54,399 nt of DNA from Paracoccaceae bacterium (GTDB lineage: Bacteria > Pseudomonadota > Alphaproteobacteria > Rhodobacterales > Rhodobacteraceae): positions 1 through 54,399 of the forward strand of contig JAOTXT010000026.1 of NCBI GenBank assembly GCA_029862205.1, given 5' to 3'. How positions within the stretch are numbered: the first letter of the stretch is position 1; each line of letters begins with the position of its first letter. The position numbers and the translations under genes were made by a program. Below, piece by piece: positions 25,828 to 34,238 of the stretch. A model generated the notes under the pieces. That model was not told the origin of the DNA. It made no database searches and saw only the letters and a list, made by a program, of their open reading frames with translations.

Positions 25828-27570
25828 ATGGAGCGCCGCCTGGCCGCGATCCTGGTCGCCGACATCGCCGGTTACAGCGCCCTGATCGGGCGCGACGAGA
25901 CCGGCGTGATCGCCGCCTATAAGGGCCGTTTTTCGGCGTTGGAGCAGATGATCGGGCTCCATAGCGGGCGTGTGGTAAAGACGATGGGCGACGGGTTCCT
26001 GGCCGAGTTCAGCTCGGTGGTCGACGCGGTATCCTGCGCCGCCACGATGCAGGAGCGCATGGCGGGCCGCAATCAGGACCAGCCCGAGGCAACGCGGCTC
26101 GACTTCCGCATGGGTGTCCATGTGGGCGATGTGGTGGTGGATGGCGCGGACATCCTGGGCGACGGGGTCAATATCGCCGCGCGTCTGCAAGAGATCGCCG
26201 AGCCAGGTGGCGTGACGGTCTCTGGCTGGGTCCATGACGATGTGATCGACCGTCTGGACCTGACGTTCGCCGATCTGGGCCCGCGCGAGCTGAAGAACAT
26301 CGCGCGTCCGATCCATGCATTCGCGTTGAGCGCGTCCGTTCCGGCGGCGCGCCCGGTGGCGCTCGAGCGCCCGGACAAGCCCTCGGTCGCGGTGCTGCCA
26401 TTCGCGAACATGTCGCCAGATGCCGAGCAGGAGTATTTCGCCGACGGCATCACCGAGGATATCATCACCTCGCTCAGCTATGTCCCCTGGCTTTTCGTGA
26501 TCGCTCGGAACTCGACCTTCACCTATAAGGGATTGGCGGTCGATGTGCGCGAAATCGGGCGGCAGTTGGGTGTGCGATACGTGCTGGAAGGCAGCGTGCG
26601 CCGTGCGGGCGATCGGCTGCGCGTCACCGGTCAGTTGATCGACGCCGAGACCGGTGCGCATCTCTGGGCCGGGCGCTATGACGGCGCGGTTGAGGATGTC
26701 TTCGACTTGCAGGACCGGATCACCGAGGAGGTCGTGGGGGCGATTGCACCTGAAATCCGCTCGGCTGAGATCGCGCGCACCAACCGCAAACGGCCGGAAA
26801 ACCTAGATGCCTACGACCATTACTTGCAGGCTTTGGCGGCGATCCACCGGGCGAAGATCGACGATGCGGTGACGCATCTGGACGCGGCGATCGAACGCGC
26901 GCCCGCCTATGCCAAGCCCAAGGCGATGAGGGCCTGGTGCGGCACGATCACGCCCTGGATCAGCCGTTCGTTGGACAGAGAGGGCGTCGATGCGGCCGGG
27001 CTGCTGGCCGAGGATGTGCTGGAAAACCATGACACCGACGCGGAAGACGAGGCCTATGCGGGCTACACGCTAGCGTTCTCCGACCGCGATCCAGCGCGCG
27101 GCATGGGACTGCTCGATCGCACCATCCAGCGGTGCCCCAGCTTTGCCTGGGCTTGGACATCCAGTGCGATGCTGCTGGCGTTCAGGGGCGACAGCGCCGA
27201 GGCGGTTTCGCGCGGCCATGCGGCGCTCCGGCTCAGCCCGAACGACCCGATGTCATTCCGGACCAATATTGCGCTTTGCTTTGCACATATCGGCGCCCGG
27301 GAGTTCGAGATGGCATTGGAACATGCCCAGCTGGGGCTTGCGGTGAACCCGCGAGCGATCCCCATGCTCAGGCTTCAGATCGTGGCGTTGGCTCATCTGG
27401 GGCGTATGGAAGAGGCACGGAACCTGGAACAGCGCCACATGGATGCCTCGCCTGGCTTTCGGGTCGCCGAACACTACCTTGGCGGCGCTCGTCACTTCGG
27501 GCTGATGGATGAATGGGTGATCGTCAAGCCGCTAGTCGACGGCCTGCGCCTCGCCGGGATGCCCGAGTGA
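25828..27570 (+). CDS. Class III adenylate cyclase fused to TolB-like and TPR regions
   Basis: A 580-aa soluble signalling protein. Residues 1-165 form a class III cyclase domain: metal aspartates in VADIAGYSAL and KTMGDGFLAEF, the adenine-specifying lysine in the latter, and the transition-state Asn/Arg in GDGVNIAARLQ. Residues about 185-310 (PSVAVLPFANMS, YFADGITEDIITSLS, YVLEGSVRRAGDRLRVTGQLIDA by its borders) are the TolB-like segment usual for rhizobial/roseobacter cyclases. The rest consists of TPR-like helices. All catalytic residues are present, so cAMP synthesis is predicted. Its TGA stop touches the accA stop on the other strand. Confidence 0.9.
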   Translation: MERRLAAILVADIAGYSALIGRDETGVIAAYKGRFSALEQMIGLHSGRVVKTMGDGFLAEFSSVVDAVSCAATMQERMAGRNQDQPEATRLDFRMGVHVGDVVVDGADILGDGVNIAARLQEIAEPGGVTVSGWVHDDVIDRLDLTFADLGPRELKNIARPIHAFALSASVPAARPVALERPDKPSVAVLPFANMSPDAEQEYFADGITEDIITSLSYVPWLFVIARNSTFTYKGLAVDVREIGRQLGVRYVLEGSVRRAGDRLRVTGQLIDAETGAHLWAGRYDGAVEDVFDLQDRITEEVVGAIAPEIRSAEIARTNRKRPENLDAYDHYLQALAAIHRAKIDDAVTHLDAAIERAPAYAKPKAMRAWCGTITPWISRSLDREGVDAAGLLAEDVLENHDTDAEDEAYAGYTLAFSDRDPARGMGLLDRTIQRCPSFAWAWTSSAMLLAFRGDSAEAVSRGHAALRLSPNDPMSFRTNIALCFAHIGAREFEMALEHAQLGLAVNPRAIPMLRLQIVALAHLGRMEEARNLEQRHMDASPGFRVAEHYLGGARHFGLMDEWVIVKPLVDGLRLAGMPE

Positions 27571-28530
27571 TCAGCCCAGCCCTTGCGCTCCCATCTCGGT
27601 GAACTTCTTGCGCCGTTCGGCCCGGATCTGAACCGGCGAGAGGCCCGCGAACGAGGCCAACGCCCCCTTGATCGCCTCGCCGACGCTGGCGATCGTCGCC
27701 TGGGGGTCGCGGTGGGCGCCGCCCAGCGGCTCGTCGACGATGGTGTCGATGACGCCGAGCTCCTTGAGGTCCTGCGCGGTCAGGCGCAGGGCGGCGGCGG
27801 CTTCCTTCATCTTCTCGGCATTCTTCCACAGGATCGAGGCACAGCCCTCGGGCGAGATCACCGAATAGATCGCGTGTTCCAGCATGATCACCCGGTTGGC
27901 GGTCGCGAAGGCCACCGCGCCGCCCGAGCCGCCCTCGCCGATCACCACCGAGATCAGGGGCGCGTTGAGCTTCAGGCAGGTATCGGTCGCCCGCGCGATC
28001 GCCTCGGCCTGGCCGCGCTCCTCGGCGCCCTTGCCGGGATAGGCACCTGGCGTGTCGACCAGCGTGATCACCGGCAGGCCGAACCGGTCGCCCAATTCCA
28101 TCAGCCGCACCGCCTTGCGGTAGCCCTCGGGCCGGGCCATGCCGAAATTGCGTTCCAGCCGCGACTTGGTGTCCGCGCCCTTCTCGTGCCCGATCACCAC
28201 CACCGGCCGGTCGTCGAGCCGTGCCAGCCCGCCGATCACCGCGTGGTCCTCGGCGAAGTTCCGGTCGCCAGCCAAGGGCGTGTATTCGGTGAAGAGCGCG
28301 TCCACATAGTCCTGGGCATGGGGCCGGTTCGGATGCCGCGCCACCTGGCATTTGCGCCACGGCTCGAGGTCCTTGTAGAGGTCCTTGAGCATCGTCTGCG
28401 CCTTGCGGTCGAGTTGGTTCGCCTCGGCGCTGGTATTGAGGTTCGGATCTTGGCGCGCCATGGCGCGCAGTTCCTCGGCCTTGCCCTGCAACTCGGCCAG
28501 GCCTTTTTCGAAATCCAGGTAGGTCTGCAT
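27571..28530 (-). CDS. accA: Acetyl-CoA carboxylase carboxyltransferase subunit alpha
   Basis: AccA with AccD transfers carboxyl from biotin to acetyl-CoA, producing malonyl-CoA for fatty-acid synthesis. The N-terminal coiled region ([17 protein letters not shown]), [46 protein letters not shown], the oxyanion region [17 protein letters not shown] and [11 protein letters not shown] are all canonical. Length is 319 aa, normal. Upstream is a 120-bp AT-rich gap shared with the divergent protease gene. Confidence 0.98.
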   Translation of the reverse strand: MQTYLDFEKGLAELQGKAEELRAMARQDPNLNTSAEANQLDRKAQTMLKDLYKDLEPWRKCQVARHPNRPHAQDYVDALFTEYTPLAGDRNFAEDHAVIGGLARLDDRPVVVIGHEKGADTKSRLERNFGMARPEGYRKAVRLMELGDRFGLPVITLVDTPGAYPGKGAEERGQAEAIARATDTCLKLNAPLISVVIGEGGSGGAVAFATANRVIMLEHAIYSVISPEGCASILWKNAEKMKEAAAALRLTAQDLKELGVIDTIVDEPLGGAHRDPQATIASVGEAIKGALASFAGLSPVQIRAERRKKFTEMGAQGLG

Positions 28531-28650
28531 GCCTGCGGTCTGCCCGATCGTGATTTACGCATTCTTAACGCTGTTTTTTAGTCGCTCACTAAGCCTGACG
28601 CCATAGCTTTCGCGCTAGGTCCCAAGCATCCTTACCGCCCGGCGCGTGAT
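28531..28650. promoter_or_regulatory. Divergent promoter region between accA and the RTX protease
   Basis: This 120-bp gap is AT-richer than its surroundings (TTTACGCATTCTTAACG and a run of six T at 28572-28577) and must hold the start sites of both accA (minus) and the protease (plus). I could not assign specific -10/-35 pairs or operators. Confidence 0.4.
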
Positions 28651-30891
28651 ATGAAACCCGTCTATTCGAATACTCAGATCGTCACGGCGCTGACAACGGC
28701 GGATGGCTCGCAGCCTTCGGTCGCCTGGTCGACCGACATCATCACCTATTCCATCGGCACCGGCGCGGTGGTGCCCGGGCATCAGGAATACACCGCCGAG
28801 ATGGACGGCTACGTGGCGATGACCGCGGCGATGGAGGCGGCGGCGCGCGAGGCTTTCGAGCTGTGGGACGATCTGATCGCCCCCGATCTGCTGGAAATCG
28901 CCGACTGGCCCAACGCCCATATGACTTTCAACTATTCCTCCAACACCTCCGGCACGGCTTACGCGAACTACTGGTACTGGCTGGTCGATAATGCGCCGCG
29001 CTCGCAATTCAAGCTGGGCGACGCGGATGTCTGGCTCAATGACAGTGCATCGCCGCATGACGAAGACAGCGACCTGATCCAGGGCGGCGAGGCGATCCTG
29101 ACCTATCTGCACGAGATCGGCCACGCGCTGGGGATCAGCCATCCTGGCCCCTACAACGTCGCTGGCAACTACCAGGACGACGCGACCCACCAGCAGGACA
29201 CGCTGCAATACACGGTCATGTCGTATTTCGACGCAGGCGCGGACGGCTCGGGCACCGATCATGTAGGCAGCGCGGGCCAGGTATATGCGGCGACGCCGCT
29301 TCTGCACGACATCCTGGCAGTCCAGGCGGTCTACGGCGCCGACATGACCACGCGGACCGGGAACACGGTCTATGGGTTCAACGCCAATGCCGGGCGCGAC
29401 GCCTTCGATTTCACGATCAACACCGAGCCTGTCGTGGCGATCTGGGACGCGGGCGGCATGGATGTGATCGACGTCTCGGGATTTTCCGCCGACCAGGTGA
29501 TCGATCTGGGTGAGGGGGCGTTCTCTTCGGTCGGGGACCTCACCAACAATCTGGCGATCGCCTATGGCGCAGTGATCGAGCAAGCGGTGGGCGGGGCCGG
29601 TGACGACCAGATCACCGGCAACGATGTCAGCAATGTGCTGACCGGCAATGGCGGCGACGACACGCTGTCGGGCGGCGGCGCCGACGATCTGTTGCGCGGC
29701 GGCGCCGGGGCGGACGTGCTGCAGGGCGGCGATGGGCCGGATCTGCTATTCGGCGACGCGGGCGCGGATATGATCGATGGCGGTATGGGCGAGGATTGGG
29801 TGCAGTTCATCGGCGCCGCTTCGGGCGTGACCATGAGCCAGCTCAGCGGCGCCGGCACGCTCGGCGAGGCGGCAGGCGACACTTATTCGGGGATCGAGAA
29901 CATCACCGGCTCCGCCTTCGGCGACGACCTGACCGGCGACAATTTCGACAACAAGATCCTGGGCGAGGCCGGGGATGACCTGATCACCGGAAATTCCGGC
30001 CACGACTTTCTGCTGGGCGGGGACGGGGACGACGTGATCGATGGCGGCTTCGGCTTCGACTTGATCCGCGGCGGGCCGGGGGCGGACACGCTGATCGGCG
30101 ATATCGGCACCGACTGGGCGCAGTACAACACCGCAACCGCGGGGGTCAGCCTGTCGCTCGCGACCGGCGGCACGGGCGGCGAGGCGGCGAGCGACACATT
30201 CTCCAGCATCGAGAATGTGCGGGGCTCGGCCTATGCCGACAACCTGACGGGGGATGCGAACCGAAACCTGATCGTGGCGGGGGAGGGCGACGATATCATC
30301 ACCGGTGGCGGAGGCCCGGACGTGCTGCAGGGCGAGGCCGGCGACGACACGATCACGGGCGGGTCGCAGGGCGACGAGCTTTGGGGTGGCGCGGGGGCCG
30401 ACCTGCTGGATGGCGCAGGGTCCAACGATTGGGCGCGTTACGACGATTCGGCGGGCGCGGTTTCGGTCAGCTTGATCACCGGTGCGGGGTCAGGCGGCGA
30501 TGCCGAAGGTGACACGCTCATCAGCATCGAATTCCTCTGGGGCTCGGCCTTCGACGACACACTGATCGGCGACGGCAACGTCAACATCATCCGTGGCGGC
30601 GGTGGCGACGACGTCATTCGCCCAGGCGGCGGCCAGGATATCCTGGACGGCTTCGCGGGCGCTGACACGTTCGAATTCTCGGCGGGCGACGGGCTCGACC
30701 GGATCTACAATTTCGAACTGGCCTCGGACCTGATCCGGTTCGACGGTGTCCCGGGCATTGACGAATTCAGCGACCTCGGAATTTCGGACTTCCGCGGCGA
30801 CGCGGCGGTAGCTTTCGGGGCCGGCGATATCGTGCTGCTGGCCGGGCTGGACCATACATTATTGAACGCGGGTCACTTCGACTTCGCCTGA
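28651..30891 (+). CDS. Secreted RTX metalloprotease, serralysin-like (M10) with three repeat modules
   Basis: A 746-aa protein without an N-terminal signal, as expected for type I secretion. The metalloprotease site HEIGHALGISHPG gives zinc ligands His154, His158 and His164 with Glu155, and the Met-turn VMSYFD is near residue 190. From about residue 325 on there are calcium-binding GGxGxDxL nonapeptides. Three successive modules of about 105 residues start at residues 380, 486 and 591, each opening with DW-x-x-(F/Y) and containing GEAxxDTxxSIEN and GSAxxDxLTGD. The C-terminus (GLDRIYNFELASDLIRFDG) resembles T1SS secretion ends. No T1SS genes are next to it. Confidence 0.9.
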   Translation: MKPVYSNTQIVTALTTADGSQPSVAWSTDIITYSIGTGAVVPGHQEYTAEMDGYVAMTAAMEAAAREAFELWDDLIAPDLLEIADWPNAHMTFNYSSNTSGTAYANYWYWLVDNAPRSQFKLGDADVWLNDSASPHDEDSDLIQGGEAILTYLHEIGHALGISHPGPYNVAGNYQDDATHQQDTLQYTVMSYFDAGADGSGTDHVGSAGQVYAATPLLHDILAVQAVYGADMTTRTGNTVYGFNANAGRDAFDFTINTEPVVAIWDAGGMDVIDVSGFSADQVIDLGEGAFSSVGDLTNNLAIAYGAVIEQAVGGAGDDQITGNDVSNVLTGNGGDDTLSGGGADDLLRGGAGADVLQGGDGPDLLFGDAGADMIDGGMGEDWVQFIGAASGVTMSQLSGAGTLGEAAGDTYSGIENITGSAFGDDLTGDNFDNKILGEAGDDLITGNSGHDFLLGGDGDDVIDGGFGFDLIRGGPGADTLIGDIGTDWAQYNTATAGVSLSLATGGTGGEAASDTFSSIENVRGSAYADNLTGDANRNLIVAGEGDDIITGGGGPDVLQGEAGDDTITGGSQGDELWGGAGADLLDGAGSNDWARYDDSAGAVSVSLITGAGSGGDAEGDTLISIEFLWGSAFDDTLIGDGNVNIIRGGGGDDVIRPGGGQDILDGFAGADTFEFSAGDGLDRIYNFELASDLIRFDGVPGIDEFSDLGISDFRGDAAVAFGAGDIVLLAGLDHTLLNAGHFDFA

Positions 30892-30903
30892 GCTGAACGG
30901 GGG

Positions 30904-30937
30904 GCGCGGGGCCGGGGCCAGTTGCCCGGCCCCGCGC
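30904..30937 (+). terminator. Strong stem-loop after the RTX protease
   Basis: A 13-bp perfect stem (GCGCGGGGCCGGG at 30904-30916, complement at 30925-30937) with an 8-base loop lies 12 bp after the protease stop and is followed by TTA. The T-run is short, so termination strength is uncertain. Confidence 0.7.
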
Positions 30938-30980
30938 TTATGCCGGTGCGGGGTAGATCGGGCGGCCACGAGGGAAGCCC

Positions 30981-31010
30981 GGTAGGGCGGACAAATTTGT
31001 CCGCCCTACC
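30981..31010. repeat. 30-bp perfect palindrome
   Basis: GGTAGGGCGGACAAA is directly followed by its exact reverse complement with no loop (15+15 bp). It lies in the gap between the convergent protease and mcl1 genes. It has no T-run, so it is not a classic terminator. Its outer GTAGGG is shared with the repeats at 34623-34699 and 35109-35178, suggesting a related family. Confidence 0.8.
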
Positions 31011-31052
31011 TAAGAGAGCCCTGAAACCGCTCAGGATCGGCCATGCCGGATT

Positions 31053-31085
31053 CCCTGCCAGGCTGAGCCTGGCGATGACGCAGGG
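31053..31085. repeat. Nested inverted repeat
   Basis: An inner 17-base palindrome GCCAGGCTGAGCCTGGC (31057-31073) is enclosed by CCCTGC (31053-31058, overlapping) and GCAGGG (31080-31085). It lies between the 30-bp palindrome and the mcl1 stop, and looks like another interspersed palindromic element. Confidence 0.55.
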
Positions 31086-31114
31086 ACGGCAATCCTGCAT
31101 GAGCGGATAGGCGT

Positions 31115-32107
31115 TTACGACCCGGCGAACAGCTCCGACTGGCCTACAATCACCTTGGCCTGCCGTATCGAGGCGATGTCGATCAGCTTGCCGTCCAGCG
31201 TAACCGCCCCGGCGCCCTCGGCCTGGGCCTTTTCCATGGCATCCAGGATACGCCGGGCCTGGGCGACCATCTCGTCTGACGGCGTGAAGACCTCGTTGGC
31301 CAGCGCCACTTGCTTCGGATGGATCGCCCATTTGCCGACCATACCCAGGGTTGCGGCGCGCCGCGCCTGGGCGCGGAAGCCGTCGTCGTCGGAGAAATCA
31401 CCGAAAGGCCCGTCCACCGGCAACAGCCCGTGGGTCCGGCAAGCGGCGACGATGGCGACCGTGGGCATGTGCCAGGGATCGCTCCAATGGATGGCCCGGT
31501 CGGCCCCGTCGTCATTCGAGTCGGGGCGTACATCCTCCAGCATGTAGTAATTTGCCTGGGTGCCGCCGATGCCGGTTGTCGCCATCCCCATCGAGGCGGC
31601 GTAATCCGCCGCGCCCAGGCTCATCGCCTGCATTCGAGGGCTCGAGGCCGCGATTTCTTCCACATAGGCCAGACCCGCGGAGGTTTCGATGATCACCTCG
31701 AAGCCGATCTTCTTCTGGCGCCCCTTGGCCGCCTCGATGGCGCTGACCACCGCATCGACCGCGTAGATGTCCTTCGCATTGCCGGCCTTGGGGATCATGA
31801 TCAGGTCGATCCGTTCGCCGCAATTCTCCAGCACCTCGACCACGTCGCGATACCAATATCCGGTGTCGAGCCCGTTGATCCGGACGCTCAGTGTCTTGGC
31901 GCCCCAGTCGATGTCGTTGATTGCCTCGACGATGTTCGCTCTCGCTTTCGGTTTGTCCAAGGGCGCCACCGCGTCCTCGAGATCGAGGTTGATCACATCC
32001 GCGGCGCTGGCCGCCATCTTCTCGAAGATCGCCGGGCGCGAGCCGGGGCCGAAGAGCTGGCAACGGTTGGGGCGGGCGGGCGGGCTCGGCTGGGCGGTAA
32101 AGCTCAT
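31115..32107 (-). CDS. mcl1: L-malyl-CoA / beta-methylmalyl-CoA lyase
   Basis: Mcl1 cleaves beta-methylmalyl-CoA to glyoxylate and propionyl-CoA, and L-malyl-CoA to glyoxylate and acetyl-CoA, in the ethylmalonyl-CoA pathway. The N-terminal PPARPNRCQLFGPGSRPAIF, the metal-site segment VINLDLEDAVAP, SVRINGLDT, the MSLGAADYAASMGMATTGIG stretch and GMVGKWAIHPKQVALANEVF closely follow the Rhodobacter Mcl1 I recall. Length is 330 aa, slightly long because of a hydrophilic insertion (about residues 192-204, VRPDSNDDGADRA). The ATG has a GGGAG ribosome-binding site 6 bases upstream. Confidence 0.93.
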   Translation of the reverse strand: MSFTAQPSPPARPNRCQLFGPGSRPAIFEKMAASAADVINLDLEDAVAPLDKPKARANIVEAINDIDWGAKTLSVRINGLDTGYWYRDVVEVLENCGERIDLIMIPKAGNAKDIYAVDAVVSAIEAAKGRQKKIGFEVIIETSAGLAYVEEIAASSPRMQAMSLGAADYAASMGMATTGIGGTQANYYMLEDVRPDSNDDGADRAIHWSDPWHMPTVAIVAACRTHGLLPVDGPFGDFSDDDGFRAQARRAATLGMVGKWAIHPKQVALANEVFTPSDEMVAQARRILDAMEKAQAEGAGAVTLDGKLIDIASIRQAKVIVGQSELFAGS

Positions 32108-32241
32108 GAAGGACTCCCGAAGGCGATGTTGCGGCGCAACGTAGAGATGTGGCCCCAGAGGGTCAACAAGAGGGTCAACAAGAGCGCCAGCAGCGCCCGA
32201 ATGTCTTGCTTTTCAAGGCTGAAATGCCTAGGTGCAGGCCC

Positions 32242-32775
32242 ATGATCCGGTCGATTCTGATCCATCCCGATCCGCGCCTGAAGAAGGTCTGCGCGCCTGT
32301 CGCCAATATCGGCGACGACGTGCGCGCGCTGATGGATGACATGCTGCAGACCATGTATGACGCGCCCGGCATCGGCCTGGCGGCGCCCCAGCTAGGCGTG
32401 CTCAGCCGGGTCATCGTGATGGACTGCGCCAAGGGCGAGGATGAGGAACCCGAGCCGATCTGCCTGGCGAACCCGGAGGTCATCCTTGCGTCGGATGAAT
32501 TGCGGGAGCACGAGGAGGGGTGCCTGTCGATCCCCGAGATCTATGCCATGGTGACCCGGCCGGCATCCGTGCGGGTGCGCTATGTGGACCGGGAGGGGAC
32601 CGAGCAGGAACGCGACTTCGAGGGTATCCGCTCCACCTGCGTTCAGCACGAGATCGACCATCTGAATGGCAAGCTGTTCATCGATTACCTTGGTTCCATG
32701 CGCCGGCAGATGATCACGTCGAAGATGAAGAAGCTGAAACGCGAGCGTTCTCGCATCCGGGCCGAGGCCGGGTAA
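32242..32775 (+). CDS. def: Peptide deformylase
   Basis: Def removes the formyl group from nascent proteins. All three metal/catalytic motifs are present: [19 protein letters not shown] and QHEIDHLNG. The basic C-terminal helix ([19 protein letters not shown] by borders M-R) is typical. ATG 32242 matches the family start ([17 protein letters not shown]), giving 177 aa; upstream in-frame codons lie in the Gln-rich translation of a 12-bp tandem duplication (32158-32181) and are not part of the protein. fmt follows after 16 bp. Confidence 0.97.
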   Translation: MIRSILIHPDPRLKKVCAPVANIGDDVRALMDDMLQTMYDAPGIGLAAPQLGVLSRVIVMDCAKGEDEEPEPICLANPEVILASDELREHEEGCLSIPEIYAMVTRPASVRVRYVDREGTEQERDFEGIRSTCVQHEIDHLNGKLFIDYLGSMRRQMITSKMKKLKRERSRIRAEAG

Positions 32776-32791
32776 GGCACGGGGCGCGCGG

Positions 32792-33706
32792 ATGCGGCTG
32801 GTCTTCATGGGAACGCCGGACTTCGCCGTTCCGGCGTTGCGCGCGCTGGCGGATGCAGGGCACGAGATCGCCCGGGTCTATGCCCAGCCGCCGCGTCCAG
32901 CGGGGCGCGGCAAGGCGCTCCGCCCCTCGCCGGTGCACTTGGCCGCCGAGGCGCTGGGTCTGCCGGTCGAAACCCCTGAAAGCTTCCGCGATCCGGACGT
33001 GGTTTCGGCGTTCGCAGCCCTAAACCCCGATGCCGCCATCGTGGTCGCCTACGGTCAGATCCTGCCCCAGGCGGCGCTGGACGCGCCGCGGCTGGGATGC
33101 CTCAACCTTCATGCCTCGCTGTTGCCGCGATGGCGCGGTGCGGCGCCGATCCAGCGGGCGATCATGGCCGGTGATGCCGAGACCGGGGTCTGCGTGATGC
33201 AGATAGAGGTGGGGCTGGATACAGGGCCGGTGCTGGCATGCGAGACGACGGCGATCGGTGCCGAGGATACCGCCGCGACTCTGCACGACCGGTTGGCGGC
33301 GCTAGGGGCGCCGCTGATTGTTCGCACTCTAGAGGTGCTCGCGACAGGCGAGATCACGCCCCGCCCTCAGCCCGAGGACGGCGTCACCTATGCGGCAAAG
33401 ATCGACAAAGCCGAGGCGCGGGTCGATTGGAGCCGATCCGCGCAGGAACTCGGCGCCCATATCCGCGGCCTCAGTCCCTTTCCGGGCGCCTGGTGCGAGA
33501 TCGGCGGTGAACGGATCAAGCTGCTGATGGCCCGCCCTGAATCCGGCTCGGGCAAGCCCGGAGCCGTGTTGGACAATCGCCTGTTGATCGCCTGCGGCGC
33601 GGGGGCACTTCGTCTCGTCACCCTCCAGCGCGCCGGGAAGGGACCGATGGACGCGGAGACTTTCCTGCGCGGGTTTTCGGTGGCTCGTGGCACTGTCCTC
33701 GGCTAG
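32792..33706 (+). CDS. fmt: Methionyl-tRNA formyltransferase
   Basis: Fmt formylates initiator Met-tRNA. The N-terminus [19 protein letters not shown], the formyl-donor site [20 protein letters not shown], the [13 protein letters not shown] segment and the C-terminal tRNA-binding domain ([19 protein letters not shown] region) are standard. Length is 304 aa. The def-fmt order is near universal. Its TAG stop is the beginning of the palindromic element at 33703-33752. Confidence 0.97.
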   Translation: MRLVFMGTPDFAVPALRALADAGHEIARVYAQPPRPAGRGKALRPSPVHLAAEALGLPVETPESFRDPDVVSAFAALNPDAAIVVAYGQILPQAALDAPRLGCLNLHASLLPRWRGAAPIQRAIMAGDAETGVCVMQIEVGLDTGPVLACETTAIGAEDTAATLHDRLAALGAPLIVRTLEVLATGEITPRPQPEDGVTYAAKIDKAEARVDWSRSAQELGAHIRGLSPFPGAWCEIGGERIKLLMARPESGSGKPGAVLDNRLLIACGAGALRLVTLQRAGKGPMDAETFLRGFSVARGTVLG

Positions 33707-33752
33707 ACCAAAACCGTTTCAGACTGAATCAGTCTGATCCGGTTTTGCTCTA
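33703..33752. repeat. Palindromic element after fmt (short form)
   Basis: A 50-bp element starting CTAGACCAAAACCG and ending CGGTTTTGCTCTA with the core TCAGACTGAATCAGTCTGA (33719-33737). CAAAACCG (33709-33716) pairs with CGGTTTTG (33740-33747) outside the core, giving one long stem. Its first 35 bases match 16449-16483 with one mismatch, and its last 24 match 16540-16563 exactly. It is therefore the longer element with the section between two TCAGTCTGA copies removed. The left end supplies the fmt stop codon. Confidence 0.85.
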
Positions 33753-33759
33753 AGGCGCG

Positions 33760-34158
33760 TCAATAGATCTTGTTGGCGTATTGCACCTCGCGGATGAAGG
33801 CGATGATGTCGGGAATTTCGGCCTGGGTGATCCCCTCGACCGGCTTCATGTCCCCATAAGGCCAGTGATGCCCCCGCGCGCCGTTGAGCACCGCCGAGGC
33901 GATGGCCGCGTCGCCGTGGTGACCGGGATGGTAGAGCTTGTGGATCAGCGGCGGCCCCTTCTCGGTGCCCTGGGCCTTCGTTCCGTGGCAGTCGGCGCAA
34001 TAGGTGCCGAAGGCGGCCTCGCCCCGCGCCCCGGCGGGCGTCAGGGTAGGCACGGTAACCTCGACGCTGTTCGCCGAGTCCTGGCCGAAAAAGGTATACC
34101 CACCAACGATGGCCGCCACCAGGATGACAGCCAGGATCGCGAGCCGGTTTTTCTTCAT
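33760..34158 (-). CDS. His-rich class I cytochrome c, predicted copper-responsive
   Basis: A 132-aa c-type cytochrome anchored by an N-terminal helix (residues 5-24) or cleaved there, with heme site Cys54-Ala-Asp-Cys57-His58. Met104 in YGDMKPVEG is the likely sixth ligand. A histidine cluster (His73, 77, 80, 81, 97, 98: LIHKLYHPGHH and GARGHHWPYGDM) could bind copper. The ATG at 34158 has a perfect AAGGAGG six bases upstream. The gene is divergent from cueR, and a canonical CueR promoter points into it. Similar cytochromes occur in copper-resistance clusters of alphaproteobacteria, from memory. A role in periplasmic copper handling or oxidation is inference. Confidence 0.9.
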   Translation of the reverse strand: MKKNRLAILAVILVAAIVGGYTFFGQDSANSVEVTVPTLTPAGARGEAAFGTYCADCHGTKAQGTEKGPPLIHKLYHPGHHGDAAIASAVLNGARGHHWPYGDMKPVEGITQAEIPDIIAFIREVQYANKIY

Positions 34159-34187
34159 GGGGGCCTCCTTGAATCTTCGACGTGCCG

Positions 34188-34218
34188 TGCTTAACCCTTC
34201 CATGAGCTGGAAGGTCAA
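34188..34218 (-). promoter_or_regulatory. CueR-type copper promoter/operator
   Basis: On the minus strand TTGACC (34218-34213) and TAAGCA (34193-34188) are separated by 19 bases, the long spacing typical of MerR-family promoters. Inside is the dyad CCTTCC-N7-GGAAGG (34196-34214), the CueR operator as in E. coli copA, where TTGACC and TAACCT are likewise 19 bp apart. Transcription would begin about 20-25 bases before the cytochrome c start codon. The site is 24 bp upstream of the cueR ATG, so cueR may be autoregulated. Confidence 0.88.
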
Positions 34219-34238
34219 CATGCGAATGGGAGCTTGCC

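Noticed and set aside
30981-31010. Rho-independent terminator for the RTX protease or mcl1
   Set aside because: Although perfectly palindromic, it has no T-run on either side and no loop; the GC stem at 30904-30937 is a better candidate.
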